Shown here piece after piece: positions 1 through 7,396 of a stretch of 59,898 nucleotides of DNA. A program made the translations under genes and the position numbers. Below the pieces are notes generated by a model. That model saw only the letters and a program-made list of their open reading frames with translations. It did not search any database and was not told where the DNA came from. The DNA is taken from positions 1 through 59,898 of the forward strand of contig CAZTZL010000011.1 in the NCBI GenBank assembly GCA_964617625.1, given 5' to 3'. The DNA is from CAZTZL01 sp964617625. Lineage in GTDB: Bacteria; Zhuqueibacterota; QNDG01; DSAB01. Each line of letters starts with the position of its first letter. The stretch's first letter is position 1.

Positions 1-43
1 TTATGAATTTAATAGATTTTTTTCTTTGCGAGTTTAAAGCCAT
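1..43 (-). CDS. start of a truncated ORF, possible next cassette gene
   Basis: Reading leftwards, an ATG (complement of 41-43) opens a frame of 14 codons (MALNSQRKKSIKFI) that leaves the window without a stop. It begins about 27 nt after the GTTATAC core site at 64-70, which is where the gene of a following integron cassette would start. There is only a weak purine-rich stretch upstream. The fragment is too short to identify, and its reality depends on the cassette interpretation. Confidence 0.25.
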   Translation of the reverse strand, partial: MALNSQRKKSIKFI

Positions 44-63
44 TAAAGCACCAATACCTGGCC

Positions 64-186
64 GTATAACGATTAAATCAGTGGTTGGAAACAAACCGAG
101 ACTCTAAAGAACACTATTGATTCCAACATACTTTCAAATACCAAGAAAAGCCGCTGTTTTCAATCCACTGCATTTTTGTGTTATAC
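64..186 (-). other. attC-like recombination site (integron cassette end)
   Basis: GTATAAC at 64-70 and GTTATAC at 180-186 are perfect inverted 7-mers (8 bp with 63/187). Inside them lie unpaired spacers (71-78 and 171-179), then CAGTGGTT at 79-86 pairing with AATCCACTG at 162-170, which carries one extra T at 164. Pairing then continues imperfectly to about 93/155. An outer R box, an unpaired spacer, an inner L box with one extrahelical base on the gene-proximal arm, and a variable terminal loop are the architecture of attC sites. The site overlaps the TAA stop of the adjacent gene, as cassette attC sites usually do. The core GTTATAC deviates from GTTRRRY at one position. No integrase gene lies in the window. 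Confidence 0.55.
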
Positions 187-969
187 GTTTCTGTTTTCAT
201 TATATTTAAATTCATTTAATTTGTTGTCCCTGAATTCAATCCATTCGAAATATAATTTGTTTATACGATCGTATGAATAAATAAGGTCAATATTGTGAAT
301 CTTAAATATTTTAGAGTAAATCTTTGATAAAACAAAATATATATCAATAAGAAATAAAACTATTTTACCGCCTCCAAAAACATTTTTAGGGTCATCATCA
401 AATAATCCGTAGGTCATACTTAAACCTGATTCATTATTTGAAAAACGTGTTGAAAAAACAGAATGCATCATACTTGGATGGCTTCCATAATTTGAAAGAA
501 ATTCCCATCTGTCAATTATGTATTTTTTATCATCATCATCAATGAACCTTGAGTAATCATGTTTCTTCTTATCCTTTAAGAATACTTTATTATAATCGTT
601 ATAGATAGATTTCCATTCTTCTGAATCTTGATTATATTCGTTGTATCTCTTCCAGACATTTAAATGTTTTTCATGGTTTGATTCAATGATGGCCATATTT
701 ATAATTGCTTCAATGCCTACTCGAGAAGCTCCTAATGCAAACAAATAGTGTTTTTCCATTGCCAAAATAATTGAAATTACAAAAGCATTTCCAGCGATAT
801 GTAACAATTCGCTGTACTCAATAGGATCAACCAAATCATGAATATTATGAATTGATATGATGCCTTTTAATCTTTCAACCCATGTAACAATATCTTCAAA
901 CTGTTTTCTTGATGAATGAAAATTATTAAATTGGGCTTCAATAATTTTATTTATACTCTCAAGGTTCAT
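181..969 (-). CDS. hypothetical protein, possible integron cassette gene
   Basis: A 262-residue AT-rich protein of unproven function, mostly charged helices with no signal peptide. Hydrophobic stretches (FVISIILAMEKHYLFALGASRVG and IVLFLIDIYFVLSKIY) could be buried helices. The motif NYGSHPSMMHS with its conserved-looking His recalls DUF5677-like proteins common in mobile DNA, but I cannot confirm membership. The frame extends to a TTG at 1002, but the ATG at 969 is preferred because it lies 16 nt after the putative cassette junction at 977-985. Neither start has a convincing ribosome-binding site. Base composition is clearly more AT-rich than the dusB or V-ATPase genes, which agrees with recent acquisition. 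Confidence 0.6.
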   Translation of the reverse strand: MNLESINKIIEAQFNNFHSSRKQFEDIVTWVERLKGIISIHNIHDLVDPIEYSELLHIAGNAFVISIILAMEKHYLFALGASRVGIEAIINMAIIESNHEKHLNVWKRYNEYNQDSEEWKSIYNDYNKVFLKDKKKHDYSRFIDDDDKKYIIDRWEFLSNYGSHPSMMHSVFSTRFSNNESGLSMTYGLFDDDPKNVFGGGKIVLFLIDIYFVLSKIYSKIFKIHNIDLIYSYDRINKLYFEWIEFRDNKLNEFKYNENRNV

Positions 970-976
970 GTTTTTA

Positions 977-985
977 CCGTATAAC
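977..985 (-). other. second cassette junction (GTTATACGG)
   Basis: The 9-mer CCGTATAAC at 977-985 is identical to 62-70, in the same orientation and 915 bp apart. On the minus strand it reads GTTATACGG and sits just before the ATG of the 181-969 gene, so the two copies bound one gene exactly as integron recombination junctions would. No matching inverted core is visible to its right within 150 bp, so it is either the end of an attI or a degenerate attC, or a coincidence. Confidence 0.45.
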
Positions 986-1017
986 CTAGTATTATCTACC
1001 AATCCTCATTTTACGAA

Positions 1018-1133
1018 TTATTTCTTATATAAGAAATAAGTTTCTGTATACAGACATATATTTTTTAGTGAGAAACATCTATATTTCTGTATACAGAAAC
1101 AATTTGTTTTTACAATGTTTCTTATATCAGACA
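1018..1133. promoter_or_regulatory. cluster of four palindromic operator-like sites
   Basis: Four related 16-mers share the pattern TTTCT-(T/G)-AT... and its complement. 1021-1036 TTTCTTATATAAGAAA is perfect and extends to a 22-bp palindrome at 1018-1039. 1041-1056 TTTCTGTATACAGACA has one mismatched pair. 1084-1099 TTTCTGTATACAGAAA is perfect. 1118-1133 TTTCTTATATCAGACA is imperfect. Centres of the first two are 20 bp apart (two helical turns); the others are 43 and 34 bp further on. The array lies 50-165 bp upstream of the minus-strand gene at 181-969. This looks like a multi-site operator for a dimeric regulator, which I cannot name. Confidence 0.6.
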
Positions 1134-1305
1134 TTTTTCAGGTAACCACCCTGTTTTCCAAGCCGAGTGCTTGTACTTCTTTATAAGGTATTTCCCATAA
1201 TTTTTTCCCCCTGTTCCAACGTCCTCCGACGGGTGGTCATGACAATGAATGCTCCTCCTATATGTCGTGTAGCATTGTCTTTAGGCAATGTGAAATCACA
1301 CATCC

Positions 1306-1380
1306 GGGACACCCGACGCCGGGTGCCCTTATTAATCACATCCAATCCTTCAATCGTGTGGCACGGCCTTTTGGCCGTGC
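1306..1380. repeat. REP-like repeat, left of RAYT
   Basis: Two hairpins occur in tandem. GGGACACCCG at 1306-1315 pairs with CGGGTGCCC at 1320-1328 around an ACGC loop with one mismatch. GCACGGCC at 1361-1368 pairs with GGCCGTGC at 1373-1380 around TTTT. Bases 1321-1358 recur at 2325-2362 with three differences in 38, and 1356-1379 recurs inverted at 2016-2039. The surrounding stretch 1003-1417 otherwise holds only the operator cluster and no convincing gene. Confidence 0.7.
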
Positions 1381-2039
1381 TGATAATTAAAAATATTGAT
1401 ACAAAATATGAAAAATATCATTTCATTAAAACAGGTATATCATAATAATCTGAAACGAATCCTGGTTTCATTAATCTTGCCCATGCAGATGACCACATCC
1501 ATTCCTCAGAAGTTTCTGCCAGCCCTGCGCGAACTGGATTCCCTTCAATATAATTAATTGAATAGTGAATTGCTTTTGCACTCCAAAGGTTTCTGTCAAA
1601 GCCTCCACCAGTCTGCCAGATTCGAAAAACTTTTTTCCCTTTCGATTTCACACAAAACAAATCAAATCGGTCTGGAGCATAATTAAGAATATATTGACGA
1701 TACCTTGATGAAGTCTTTCCTTTCATATGTTGAAGGATGTTTGAAATATTATAGAATTCATTTTCAGGAAATAATAATAAATGGACATGATTGGACATTA
1801 ATACGTATGCCCATATTTTAAAATGCAATTTTTCTTTTGCTTTTCCAAGTTCCTCAATAAAGATTTTACAAATTACAGGATCATTCAAATAATCCATTCT
1901 GCGATAACATGAAAATGTCAATTCATGGGCATGATTGGGAATATTATAATGCTTGAGTTTTTTCCTGTTGTCAAGTTGATTTTTAATCACTGTTTGAGAT
2001 TTTGTTTTTTATGAACACGGCCAAAAGGCCGTGCCACAC
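1356..2039 (-). mobile_element. RAYT-REP unit bounded by 24-bp inverted repeats
   Basis: A RAYT transposase gene is bounded by exact 24-bp inverted repeats (1356-1379 and 2016-2039), each containing a GC-rich hairpin with a 4-nt loop. This is the usual organisation of REP-associated tyrosine transposases, where the enzyme recognises the flanking REP hairpins. Further REP modules on both sides (1306-1358 and 2325-2421) suggest a wider BIME-like cluster. Confidence 0.7.
1418..1990 (-). CDS. REP-associated tyrosine transposase (RAYT, IS200-like fold)
   Basis: A 190-residue single-strand DNA transposase of the HUH Y1 family, with length typical of RAYTs. The metal-binding HUH motif is visible as SNHVHLLL (His68, His70). 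The C-terminal helix with YIEGNPVRAGL (Tyr147, with Tyr143 nearby) carries the likely nucleophile and the NPVRAGL signature of this family. The frame starts with GTG at 1990 without a clear ribosome-binding site. It lies between inverted REP-like hairpins, its probable substrates. It appears intact, and is likely a domesticated enzyme that maintains or spreads REP elements in this genome. Confidence 0.88.
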   Translation of the reverse strand: MIKNQLDNRKKLKHYNIPNHAHELTFSCYRRMDYLNDPVICKIFIEELGKAKEKLHFKIWAYVLMSNHVHLLLFPENEFYNISNILQHMKGKTSSRYRQYILNYAPDRFDLFCVKSKGKKVFRIWQTGGGFDRNLWSAKAIHYSINYIEGNPVRAGLAETSEEWMWSSAWARLMKPGFVSDYYDIPVLMK

Positions 2040-2060
2040 ATCCAGGTCACCCGTCGGTCA
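2016..2060. repeat. REP-like repeat, right of RAYT
   Basis: CACGGCC at 2016-2022 pairs with GGCCGTG at 2027-2033 around AAAA. It is the inverted copy of the left repeat and is followed by ACATCCAGGTCACCCGTCGG. A diverged form of that tail appears at 2390-2411. Confidence 0.65.
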
Positions 2061-2324
2061 ATTCAACTTGATCCGGTTCGGTCGACTTTTTGGCACATTG
2101 ACTGAAAATACATGCTATCGCCAGGACTTTGATGATACGATGTGTGAAGGAAGGACACATAACCAACTCCTTATGTCATGTTGAGATTGCATTTACGATT
2201 ATTTTTAGAGTATAGGTTGTCAATTGAATTGATACATACAATAATGATTAAGGTTGAAATAACTTTCTTCATTGTTTCTCCATTTATACAGCATAATCGG
2301 GATAGCGAGAGGTCTTTCGCGCGC

Positions 2325-2421
2325 GGGTGCCCTGATCAATCACATCCAATCCTTCAGTCGTGCCACACGTTGATTGTTTGATTAGGTTACACATTCAGGT
2401 CACTCATACGGGACACCCGAC
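2325..2421. repeat. further REP-like modules
   Basis: Bases 2325-2362 are a near copy of 1321-1358. The segment 2390-2421 ends in GGGACACCCGAC, identical to 1306-1317. The 629-bp interval 1991-2619 contains these modules, the right RAYT repeat and a terminator at 2575-2606; I see no credible gene in it. Confidence 0.6.
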
Positions 2422-2574
2422 AATATGAAATGAAATTGTTTTTAAAATCGTTTCCATGATTTCATGTCGGTTGATTTGAAATTTTTAAACGGCAGAATTC
2501 TGGATGCAGAATTTCTATGAAAATATAAAAATTATAAATGATTATCAAGTAAAATTTTAAAAAGGTAAAAAGAA

Positions 2575-2606
2575 AAACGCTCTGAATTTTTAAATCCAGA
2601 GCGTTT
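2575..2606 (-). terminator. intrinsic terminator of the outer-membrane protein gene
   Basis: AAACGCTCTG at 2575-2584 is the exact complement of CAGAGCGTTT at 2597-2606. On the minus strand the stem is followed by a U-rich run (complement of 2550-2574). It sits just after the stop codon at 2620. Confidence 0.8.
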
Positions 2607-2619
2607 AATAATCAAGGTT

Positions 2620-3966
2620 TTAAAAACTGTATCGGAATGCCAGCCGCGGCTGAAAGCGTTCCTGGGGTTTGTAATTTTGATTTTCTTCATCCCAGACGAA
2701 GTTCCAGATATAATCCAGATAAAGCAAAAGGTAGGGCTTAAGTTTATATCCGATACCAACGCGGGCCACGGAGCGGTAGTCGAGTGTGCGGATGTCCCTG
2801 AATGTGCCGATGCCGCGTTTATCGTACGAGGCGTCTACATCAATGAGGGGGATCGACTGGGAAAGTCCCGCGCCGACGTGAAGAATGCCGCTGTTGTCCG
2901 CATTGTCCATCATCTCGAACGACCCCTGTGCCTGCACGATATGAATCAAATCGACATAAAGTCCTGCATACCATCCCTGGCGCTTCTGGTTCATCATGGG
3001 CAGAAGGACTTCCTGCGTGACGCGGATGTCATCGGTAATCGGCAGGTATTCTTCAGGAATGCTTTTCCAGTCTCCGCCGAGGGATTCGTAAAAATCGGCC
3101 AGTTCGCTGATGGTGGTGTATCTCAGGATTTCGTAAAACGGGCCGTAATAGGAGCCGATAAACTCTTTCCCGAGATAACGCTTTTCAATGTTCACCGAAA
3201 GATTGAGAAGACCGAACAGCGCGCTGAAATCCGTACCGAGGCCGACGGCCTGGCCGCTTCCGTAGCTGGCAATGTGCGCGTGATCCGCGTAGAGAATCAT
3301 CTGCAGCATACTTGATTTGATCAACGGGAGTTCGACATCCACTCCCAGAATTGTGGTTTTCTCATTCGTGCTCTTTCGTGAATCAGGATCCTGATCCGTG
3401 ACCAGACTCGCTCCGAAACCCAGGTTCCGCAAGACAGGAATGGAACTGGTATAAAGCGGCCGGTAATATCCCCTTCCACCGATCAACTCAAGACGGCCCA
3501 GGTTGCTGGTTAACGATTCGAAACCGTATTTTCCGAAATCGATATCCACCGTCAGGCCGATTTTCCGCTCATCGTAATTGACTTGATTGTTGTAGTAGTT
3601 GAGAATGAATCCATGGCCGAGGCGGGCTGCGTCCAGTGCGCCGATGCGCGCGTAGAATCTATCCCCCTTGTGGCCGTATCGGATATAGCGGATGATCCGT
3701 GCATAGTCGTAATTCGAATCCCAGTCTTGGCTCCGGATTTTCCCGGTCTTTGTGTTGTAAAGCAGATTGAGGCCGAGTCCGAAACCCAATTTGCCGATGC
3801 TGATGTCCGGCTGAAAACTGATGGCGTAGTAGGTCTGGTCGTTGATCCAGGTCATGCCGATTCCGCCGTCCAGTTCGCTGTTATCGGTCGCGTAACCGGC
3901 CCATTGGCCGGAAACCGATCCGATTAAAATCAGGAAAAAAGAAATGGTCAAACAGATTCGTTTCAT
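2620..3966 (-). CDS. predicted outer-membrane beta-barrel protein
   Basis: A 448-residue exported protein that I assign only to the outer-membrane barrel class. The ATG at 3966 is chosen over an in-frame site 30 nt upstream because AAGGAGA lies 6 nt before it and the product then begins with a clean signal peptide (MKRICLTISFF... cleaved near VSG). The mature part alternates short hydrophobic strands with polar turns rich in Gly, Tyr and Asp, and ends LAFRYSF with a terminal Phe, the usual barrel assembly signal. Transcribed alone with its own terminator. No substrate can be inferred. Confidence 0.75.
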   Translation of the reverse strand: MKRICLTISFFLILIGSVSGQWAGYATDNSELDGGIGMTWINDQTYYAISFQPDISIGKLGFGLGLNLLYNTKTGKIRSQDWDSNYDYARIIRYIRYGHKGDRFYARIGALDAARLGHGFILNYYNNQVNYDERKIGLTVDIDFGKYGFESLTSNLGRLELIGGRGYYRPLYTSSIPVLRNLGFGASLVTDQDPDSRKSTNEKTTILGVDVELPLIKSSMLQMILYADHAHIASYGSGQAVGLGTDFSALFGLLNLSVNIEKRYLGKEFIGSYYGPFYEILRYTTISELADFYESLGGDWKSIPEEYLPITDDIRVTQEVLLPMMNQKRQGWYAGLYVDLIHIVQAQGSFEMMDNADNSGILHVGAGLSQSIPLIDVDASYDKRGIGTFRDIRTLDYRSVARVGIGYKLKPYLLLYLDYIWNFVWDEENQNYKPQERFQPRLAFRYSF

Positions 3967-4109
3967 GGCTGTCTCCTTGGTTTTAAAATTCTGCATGATG
4001 CATTGAGCATCGAATGTCGATTATAAAAGTACAGGAAATATACGAATAACCCGTTGTTTATAATTAAGATCAATATCTAAAAATACTTGATTTTGTAACC
4101 TCCGCTCCT

Positions 4110-4204
4110 GGATTCCTGATAAGATCCCGGATCAAGTCCGGGACAAGTTTCAGGAATGACGCCCACCCTCTGTCATTCCCGCAGTCTTTTGAGCGGGAAT
4201 CCAC
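4110..4204. repeat. dyad-rich intergenic repeat
   Basis: Two hairpins lie between dusB and the outer-membrane gene. The first is nested: ATTCCTGA at 4112-4119 pairs with TCAGGAAT at 4150-4157, enclosing TCCCGGA at 4125-4131 and TCCGGGA at 4137-4143. The second is ATTCCCGC at 4175-4182 with GCGGGAAT at 4193-4200. Words such as GGATTCCCGC and GTCATTCC recur at 30767-30810, so this is a dispersed extragenic palindrome family and may also end dusB transcripts. Confidence 0.6.
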
Positions 4205-4255
4205 TTTTATTCTGGGTTACGAGTACAGTATACGAAAAAAATGGAACGATGTTAA

Positions 4256-5251
4256 TCATATTTCGGACTTGTCTTGGTCCGCAGATTCATTCAATTGTTT
4301 CTGAAACTTGCGGACGCGCCGGAGGACTGCTTTCGGATCCGTCATCCTGAAAACTTCCTGCTTGACCTGTGCGCAGCCGGGCATGCCTTTCAAATACCAG
4401 CCGATGTGCTTGCGCATTTCCTTGACACAGCGTTCCTGATCGATTATTTTAAGCGCCAGCCTGTAATGTTTGATGCAGTGATCGATCCGTTCGGAAAACG
4501 AAGGTTCCGGAATCAGTTTTCCTGTTTCCATGAAATGTTCGAACTGACGGAATATCCACGGGCGCCCGTAAGCGCCTCTTCCGATCATAACGAAATCACA
4601 GCCTGTTTCATCGATCATCCGCTTGCCGTCTTCGGCAGAGAGAATGTCCCCGTTTCCAATGACGGGGATAGAAACCGCGTCTTTGACATCCCGGATGACG
4701 GTCCAGTCCGCCTGGCATCTGAACCCCATCTGCCGGGTGCGTCCGTGGACCGTCACAGCGCAGGCTCCTTCGGCTTCGATGATTTTAGCCGCTTCCACGG
4801 CGACGATGTGTTTGCTGTCCCAGCCGCTTCGGATCTTTGCCGAAACCGGAAGAGAAATCGATTTTCTCACCGCGCGGACGATTGCTTCTAATCCATGCAG
4901 ATCGTTTAAAAGGGCCGATCCGGCTCCATTTTTAACGACGCGTTTGGCAGGACAGCCAAAATTGAGATCGATCCATTCGGGTTTCAGCGTTTCGGCAATG
5001 CGTGCGGCTTCGGCCAGGATTTCGGGGTTGTTTCCGAAAAGCTGTATGGCAATGGGGCGTTCTTTTTTTTGAAACTTCATGAGGCGGAACGTTTTCTCAC
5101 TGTTCCTGACCAGGGCGTTGGCACTGATCAGTTCCGTAAAAACAAACGAAGCGCCCCATTTTTTACAAATCAGTCTGAAAGTGCTGTCGGCCACGCCTGC
5201 CATGGGTGCGAGGAGTGATTTCCCCGCAAGATGTGTATTACAAAGTTTCAA
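4256..5251 (-). CDS. dusB: tRNA-dihydrouridine synthase (DusB type)
   Basis: A flavin (FMN) enzyme that reduces specific uridines of tRNA to dihydrouridine in the cytoplasm. The 331 residues show the family plan: LLAPMAGVADSTFR at 13-26 (FMN site), the active-site NFGCPAKRV with Cys100, VHGRTRQMGF, and the phosphate-binding GNGDI and MIGRGAYGRPW, then a C-terminal helical domain. The start is a TTG at 5251; no better in-frame start precedes the conserved N-terminus, and no clear ribosome-binding site is visible. It is divergent from rpmB, about 200 bp away. The C-terminal tail past residue 310 is charged and variable. Confidence 0.95.
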   Translation of the reverse strand: MKLCNTHLAGKSLLAPMAGVADSTFRLICKKWGASFVFTELISANALVRNSEKTFRLMKFQKKERPIAIQLFGNNPEILAEAARIAETLKPEWIDLNFGCPAKRVVKNGAGSALLNDLHGLEAIVRAVRKSISLPVSAKIRSGWDSKHIVAVEAAKIIEAEGACAVTVHGRTRQMGFRCQADWTVIRDVKDAVSIPVIGNGDILSAEDGKRMIDETGCDFVMIGRGAYGRPWIFRQFEHFMETGKLIPEPSFSERIDHCIKHYRLALKIIDQERCVKEMRKHIGWYLKGMPGCAQVKQEVFRMTDPKAVLRRVRKFQKQLNESADQDKSEI

Positions 5252-5382
5252 AGTTATAAAATGTATTATTTAAAAATGGAGTGTGCAAGGTTTTTCTTGT
5301 ATAAAAAGGCACCAGTTATCGTGCCCGGTTTTCTCCCGGTTTACCCAAAATAAAAATAGAACAAGAGATTTATACGAAACTG

Positions 5383-5411
5383 TTGCTTTTTTAATTAATT
5401 TTTTGTATAAT
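5383..5411 (+). promoter_or_regulatory. sigma70-type promoter of rpmB
   Basis: TTGCTT at 5383-5388, a 17-bp spacer, and TATAAT at 5406-5411, about 45 bp before the rpmB start. Confidence 0.75.
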
Positions 5412-5457
5412 AAATGTTCTGAAAATTGGAAACGGATTAGATGAATAGAGGATGATT

Positions 5458-5649
5458 ATGGCACGAAGATGTGACATATGCGGAAAAGGTCCCATTGTCG
5501 GAAATAAAGTCAGTCACGCGCACAACCGGACCAAGCGGCGCTGGCTGCCCAACCTGCAAACCTTACGGGTCAAAGTGGACGGTACGCCGATTAAGCTGAG
5601 AGTATGCACGCGGTGCATTCGATCAGGAGTGGTTGAAAAGCAGGCGTAA
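5458..5649 (+). CDS. rpmB: 50S ribosomal protein L28
   Basis: A 63-residue large-subunit ribosomal protein. Recognisable motifs are RCDICGKGP at the N-terminus, SHAHNRTKRRW in the middle and RVCTRCIRSG near the end. The CxxC pairs (CDIC, CTRC) mark the zinc-binding form of L28. The ATG at 5458 is preferred to the one at 5452 because AGAGGA (5447-5452) is then 5 nt upstream and the product begins MARRCD as in other L28 proteins. It is a single-gene unit with its own promoter and a strong terminator. Confidence 0.97.
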   Translation: MARRCDICGKGPIVGNKVSHAHNRTKRRWLPNLQTLRVKVDGTPIKLRVCTRCIRSGVVEKQA

Positions 5650-5671
5650 TATTCATAATTGATTTTTCTAT

Positions 5672-5703
5672 AAAAGACACCTTGCGGGGTGTCTTTTTTT
5701 TTA
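5672..5703 (+). terminator. intrinsic terminator after rpmB
   Basis: AAAAGACACC, a short loop, and GGTGTCTTTT followed by a long T-run: a classic rho-independent terminator 23 nt after the rpmB stop. Confidence 0.95.
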
Positions 5704-5704
5704 A

Positions 5705-5760
5705 AAAAAAATAACAAATTCCAAATCTCAAATAGTTACTAAAAAACAAATTCCAAACAA
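5705..5760. repeat. AT-rich CAAATTCCAAA repeat
   Basis: ACAAATTCCAAA occurs twice (near 5714 and 5747). The segment AAATAACAAATTCCAAAT differs by one base from the complement of part of 40852-40870, so both intergenic regions share a dispersed AT-rich element. Confidence 0.5.
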
Positions 5761-5867
5761 TTTACAGATTCATCAAACTCTGGAAAGTTCTTGCTTTTTT
5801 CAGTGTGATTTTATATCTATTGGAGAACCTTGCTGCTCATTTTTTAATAACCTGTGGAGGGAAAAAG

Positions 5868-6452
5868 ATGAAAAAATATCCAATCCTGTTTTTCATGTTT
5901 CTGCTAATTTTTCCGTTATTGGCGCAGGAAGAAACACTTGTCAGCGGCCATTTCCACAGCGGCGGTTATGGCGGGCCGGTTTGGAAAGTCGGTTTGATTA
6001 ACGGTAAATTGGGAATGTTTTCCGGAGGGCGGGGAGGGTGGATCATCAATCATGCGCTGGTTATTGGAGGCGGCGGATACAGCACACTTTTTGATATAGA
6101 AACAGATGCGATCAGTAATAATCATAGACCCCTGTATTTGGAGATTTATTACGGCGGATGTGAGTTGGAATATATCCACAATTCTGACAAATTGGTTCAC
6201 TGGACAATTCATGCGCTGTTTGGATCCGGGTCAGCCAAACTCAGAGAACATGGTCCGGATAAAACAATGGAAACGGACGGTTTTTTCCTTATGGAACCCA
6301 GTTTCAATATCGATTTGAATGTGACTTCTTGGTTTCGTCTGGGTGCGGGTGTCAGTTATCGGCTTGCATTGGGTCTGGATATGGGTGAGATTTCTTCATC
6401 GGATTTAGGCGGGCCTTCCGGTCAGATTATTTTTAAATTCGGCAGTTTTTAA
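5868..6452 (+). CDS. exported protein, glycine-rich, probable small barrel
   Basis: A 194-residue protein of unknown function. The ATG at 5868 follows GGAGGG by 6 nt, so the longer frame from 5805 is not needed. Residues 1-20 form a signal peptide ending near LLAQ. The mature chain is rich in Gly, Tyr and Trp in alternating hydrophobic patterns (HSGGYGGP, GGRGGWIINH, GGGGYS) and ends IFKFGSF with a terminal Phe, which suggests an 8-strand outer-membrane barrel or a lipid-facing sandwich. It precedes two lipoprotein genes on the same strand. Confidence 0.65.
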   Translation: MKKYPILFFMFLLIFPLLAQEETLVSGHFHSGGYGGPVWKVGLINGKLGMFSGGRGGWIINHALVIGGGGYSTLFDIETDAISNNHRPLYLEIYYGGCELEYIHNSDKLVHWTIHALFGSGSAKLREHGPDKTMETDGFFLMEPSFNIDLNVTSWFRLGAGVSYRLALGLDMGEISSSDLGGPSGQIIFKFGSF

Positions 6453-6572
6453 ATTGAAGCGGCCGGCTTTTAATAGTCACACACTAACTCGTTCCTTATC
6501 ATATCAGAGAAAACAGTTTTGAATTGATATCCAGCACCTGATTCCCCAATAAAAGAAAAGGAGGTCAAGAAG

Positions 6573-7352
6573 ATGAAACGAGAAAAAAGAGTCATGAATT
6601 TTTCGTTTTTTGTTTGCCTGTTTTTATCAGTTTTTTTTCTATCGTGCACCAGTTTAAAAGATATCAAATTGAAAGAGAATCCCGATTTCGAGAAAAATGC
6701 GGTCAAGTATATTCTTACCAGTCCTCTATCCCACCGGTCATCGGCATTCAATCATTTTATTTTAGAAGATCCCGATTCAGGTAAGGTTTATGAAATCCGG
6801 CCTCAGGTTGGATCCCCGTTAGTAGATGTCGGTTTGATCGGACGAAAAACAACTCCAGGTAAAGATGTTGTTCATACAAAGGAAATATCGACCTATTATT
6901 TTACGATGACCAATCCGGTGGACAATAAAACCTACGATATCACCGGCGAAATTACTTTTTACCGATCCAGGGAAGAAAGGGAAAGTTCAAGTTTTGAATC
7001 CGGCGAAAAGGTTTATCCCATAGAATTTATTATATCCGAAGACGGAGATGAAGTTGGGAAGCTGACCATCAACGAACCCGGATTTTCAAAGGAGTTCGCT
7101 GAAACTTTTATTCACGGAAAGAGTTTGAAACTTGAATATCAGTCTGTTGCCAATAAAGACAGTTACTCATTTGAAGATGAAACCGGGTTGGTTGCTCTCA
7201 TTGGATTGAAACCGAAAGGAGTCATTGCTACCAGAAAAACCGGCGAACTATTCATTAAAAAAAATCTATCACCAGATGTGCAGATGGATATTATTTCGCT
7301 CTATGTGATTGCGGAAACGGTGTTCAGCATATCCAAAGAAGTCGGCATATAG
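6573..7352 (+). CDS. putative lipoprotein of unknown function
   Basis: A 259-residue protein starting at an ATG 8 nt after AGGAGG. The N-terminus is a lipoprotein-type signal: basic start, hydrophobic stretch at 9-24, then Cys25 in FLSCTS. The -3 position is Phe rather than Leu, so processing is likely but not certain. The mature part shows beta-type alternation and phrases such as TYYFTMTNPVDNKTYDITG, with no domain I can name. Spacing to the next gene (45 bp) suggests co-transcription with the SH3 lipoprotein. Confidence 0.65.
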   Translation: MKREKRVMNFSFFVCLFLSVFFLSCTSLKDIKLKENPDFEKNAVKYILTSPLSHRSSAFNHFILEDPDSGKVYEIRPQVGSPLVDVGLIGRKTTPGKDVVHTKEISTYYFTMTNPVDNKTYDITGEITFYRSREERESSSFESGEKVYPIEFIISEDGDEVGKLTINEPGFSKEFAETFIHGKSLKLEYQSVANKDSYSFEDETGLVALIGLKPKGVIATRKTGELFIKKNLSPDVQMDIISLYVIAETVFSISKEVGI

Positions 7353-7396
7353 AATTCAATATTGTTTTGTGTGTTTTAAACCGGCAGGAGGGAAGC

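Noticed and set aside
1018..1133. LexA (SOS) boxes as explanation for the palindromes
   Set aside because: CTGT and ACAG half-sites are present in two of the four but only 2 bp apart instead of the 8 bp of the E. coli type.
1167..1445. 92-codon plus-strand frame overlapping the REP hairpins
   Set aside because: It runs through the repeat array and into the RAYT 3' end, has no ribosome-binding site and a composition dictated by the repeats.
2002..2381. Two short plus-strand frames (60 and 67 codons) right of the RAYT gene
   Set aside because: They consist largely of REP-like repeat sequence and show no protein-like pattern.
2677..3927. Long plus-strand frames opposite the outer-membrane protein gene
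   Set aside because: Antisense shadows of a gene with a signal peptide, ribosome-binding site and terminator on the minus strand.
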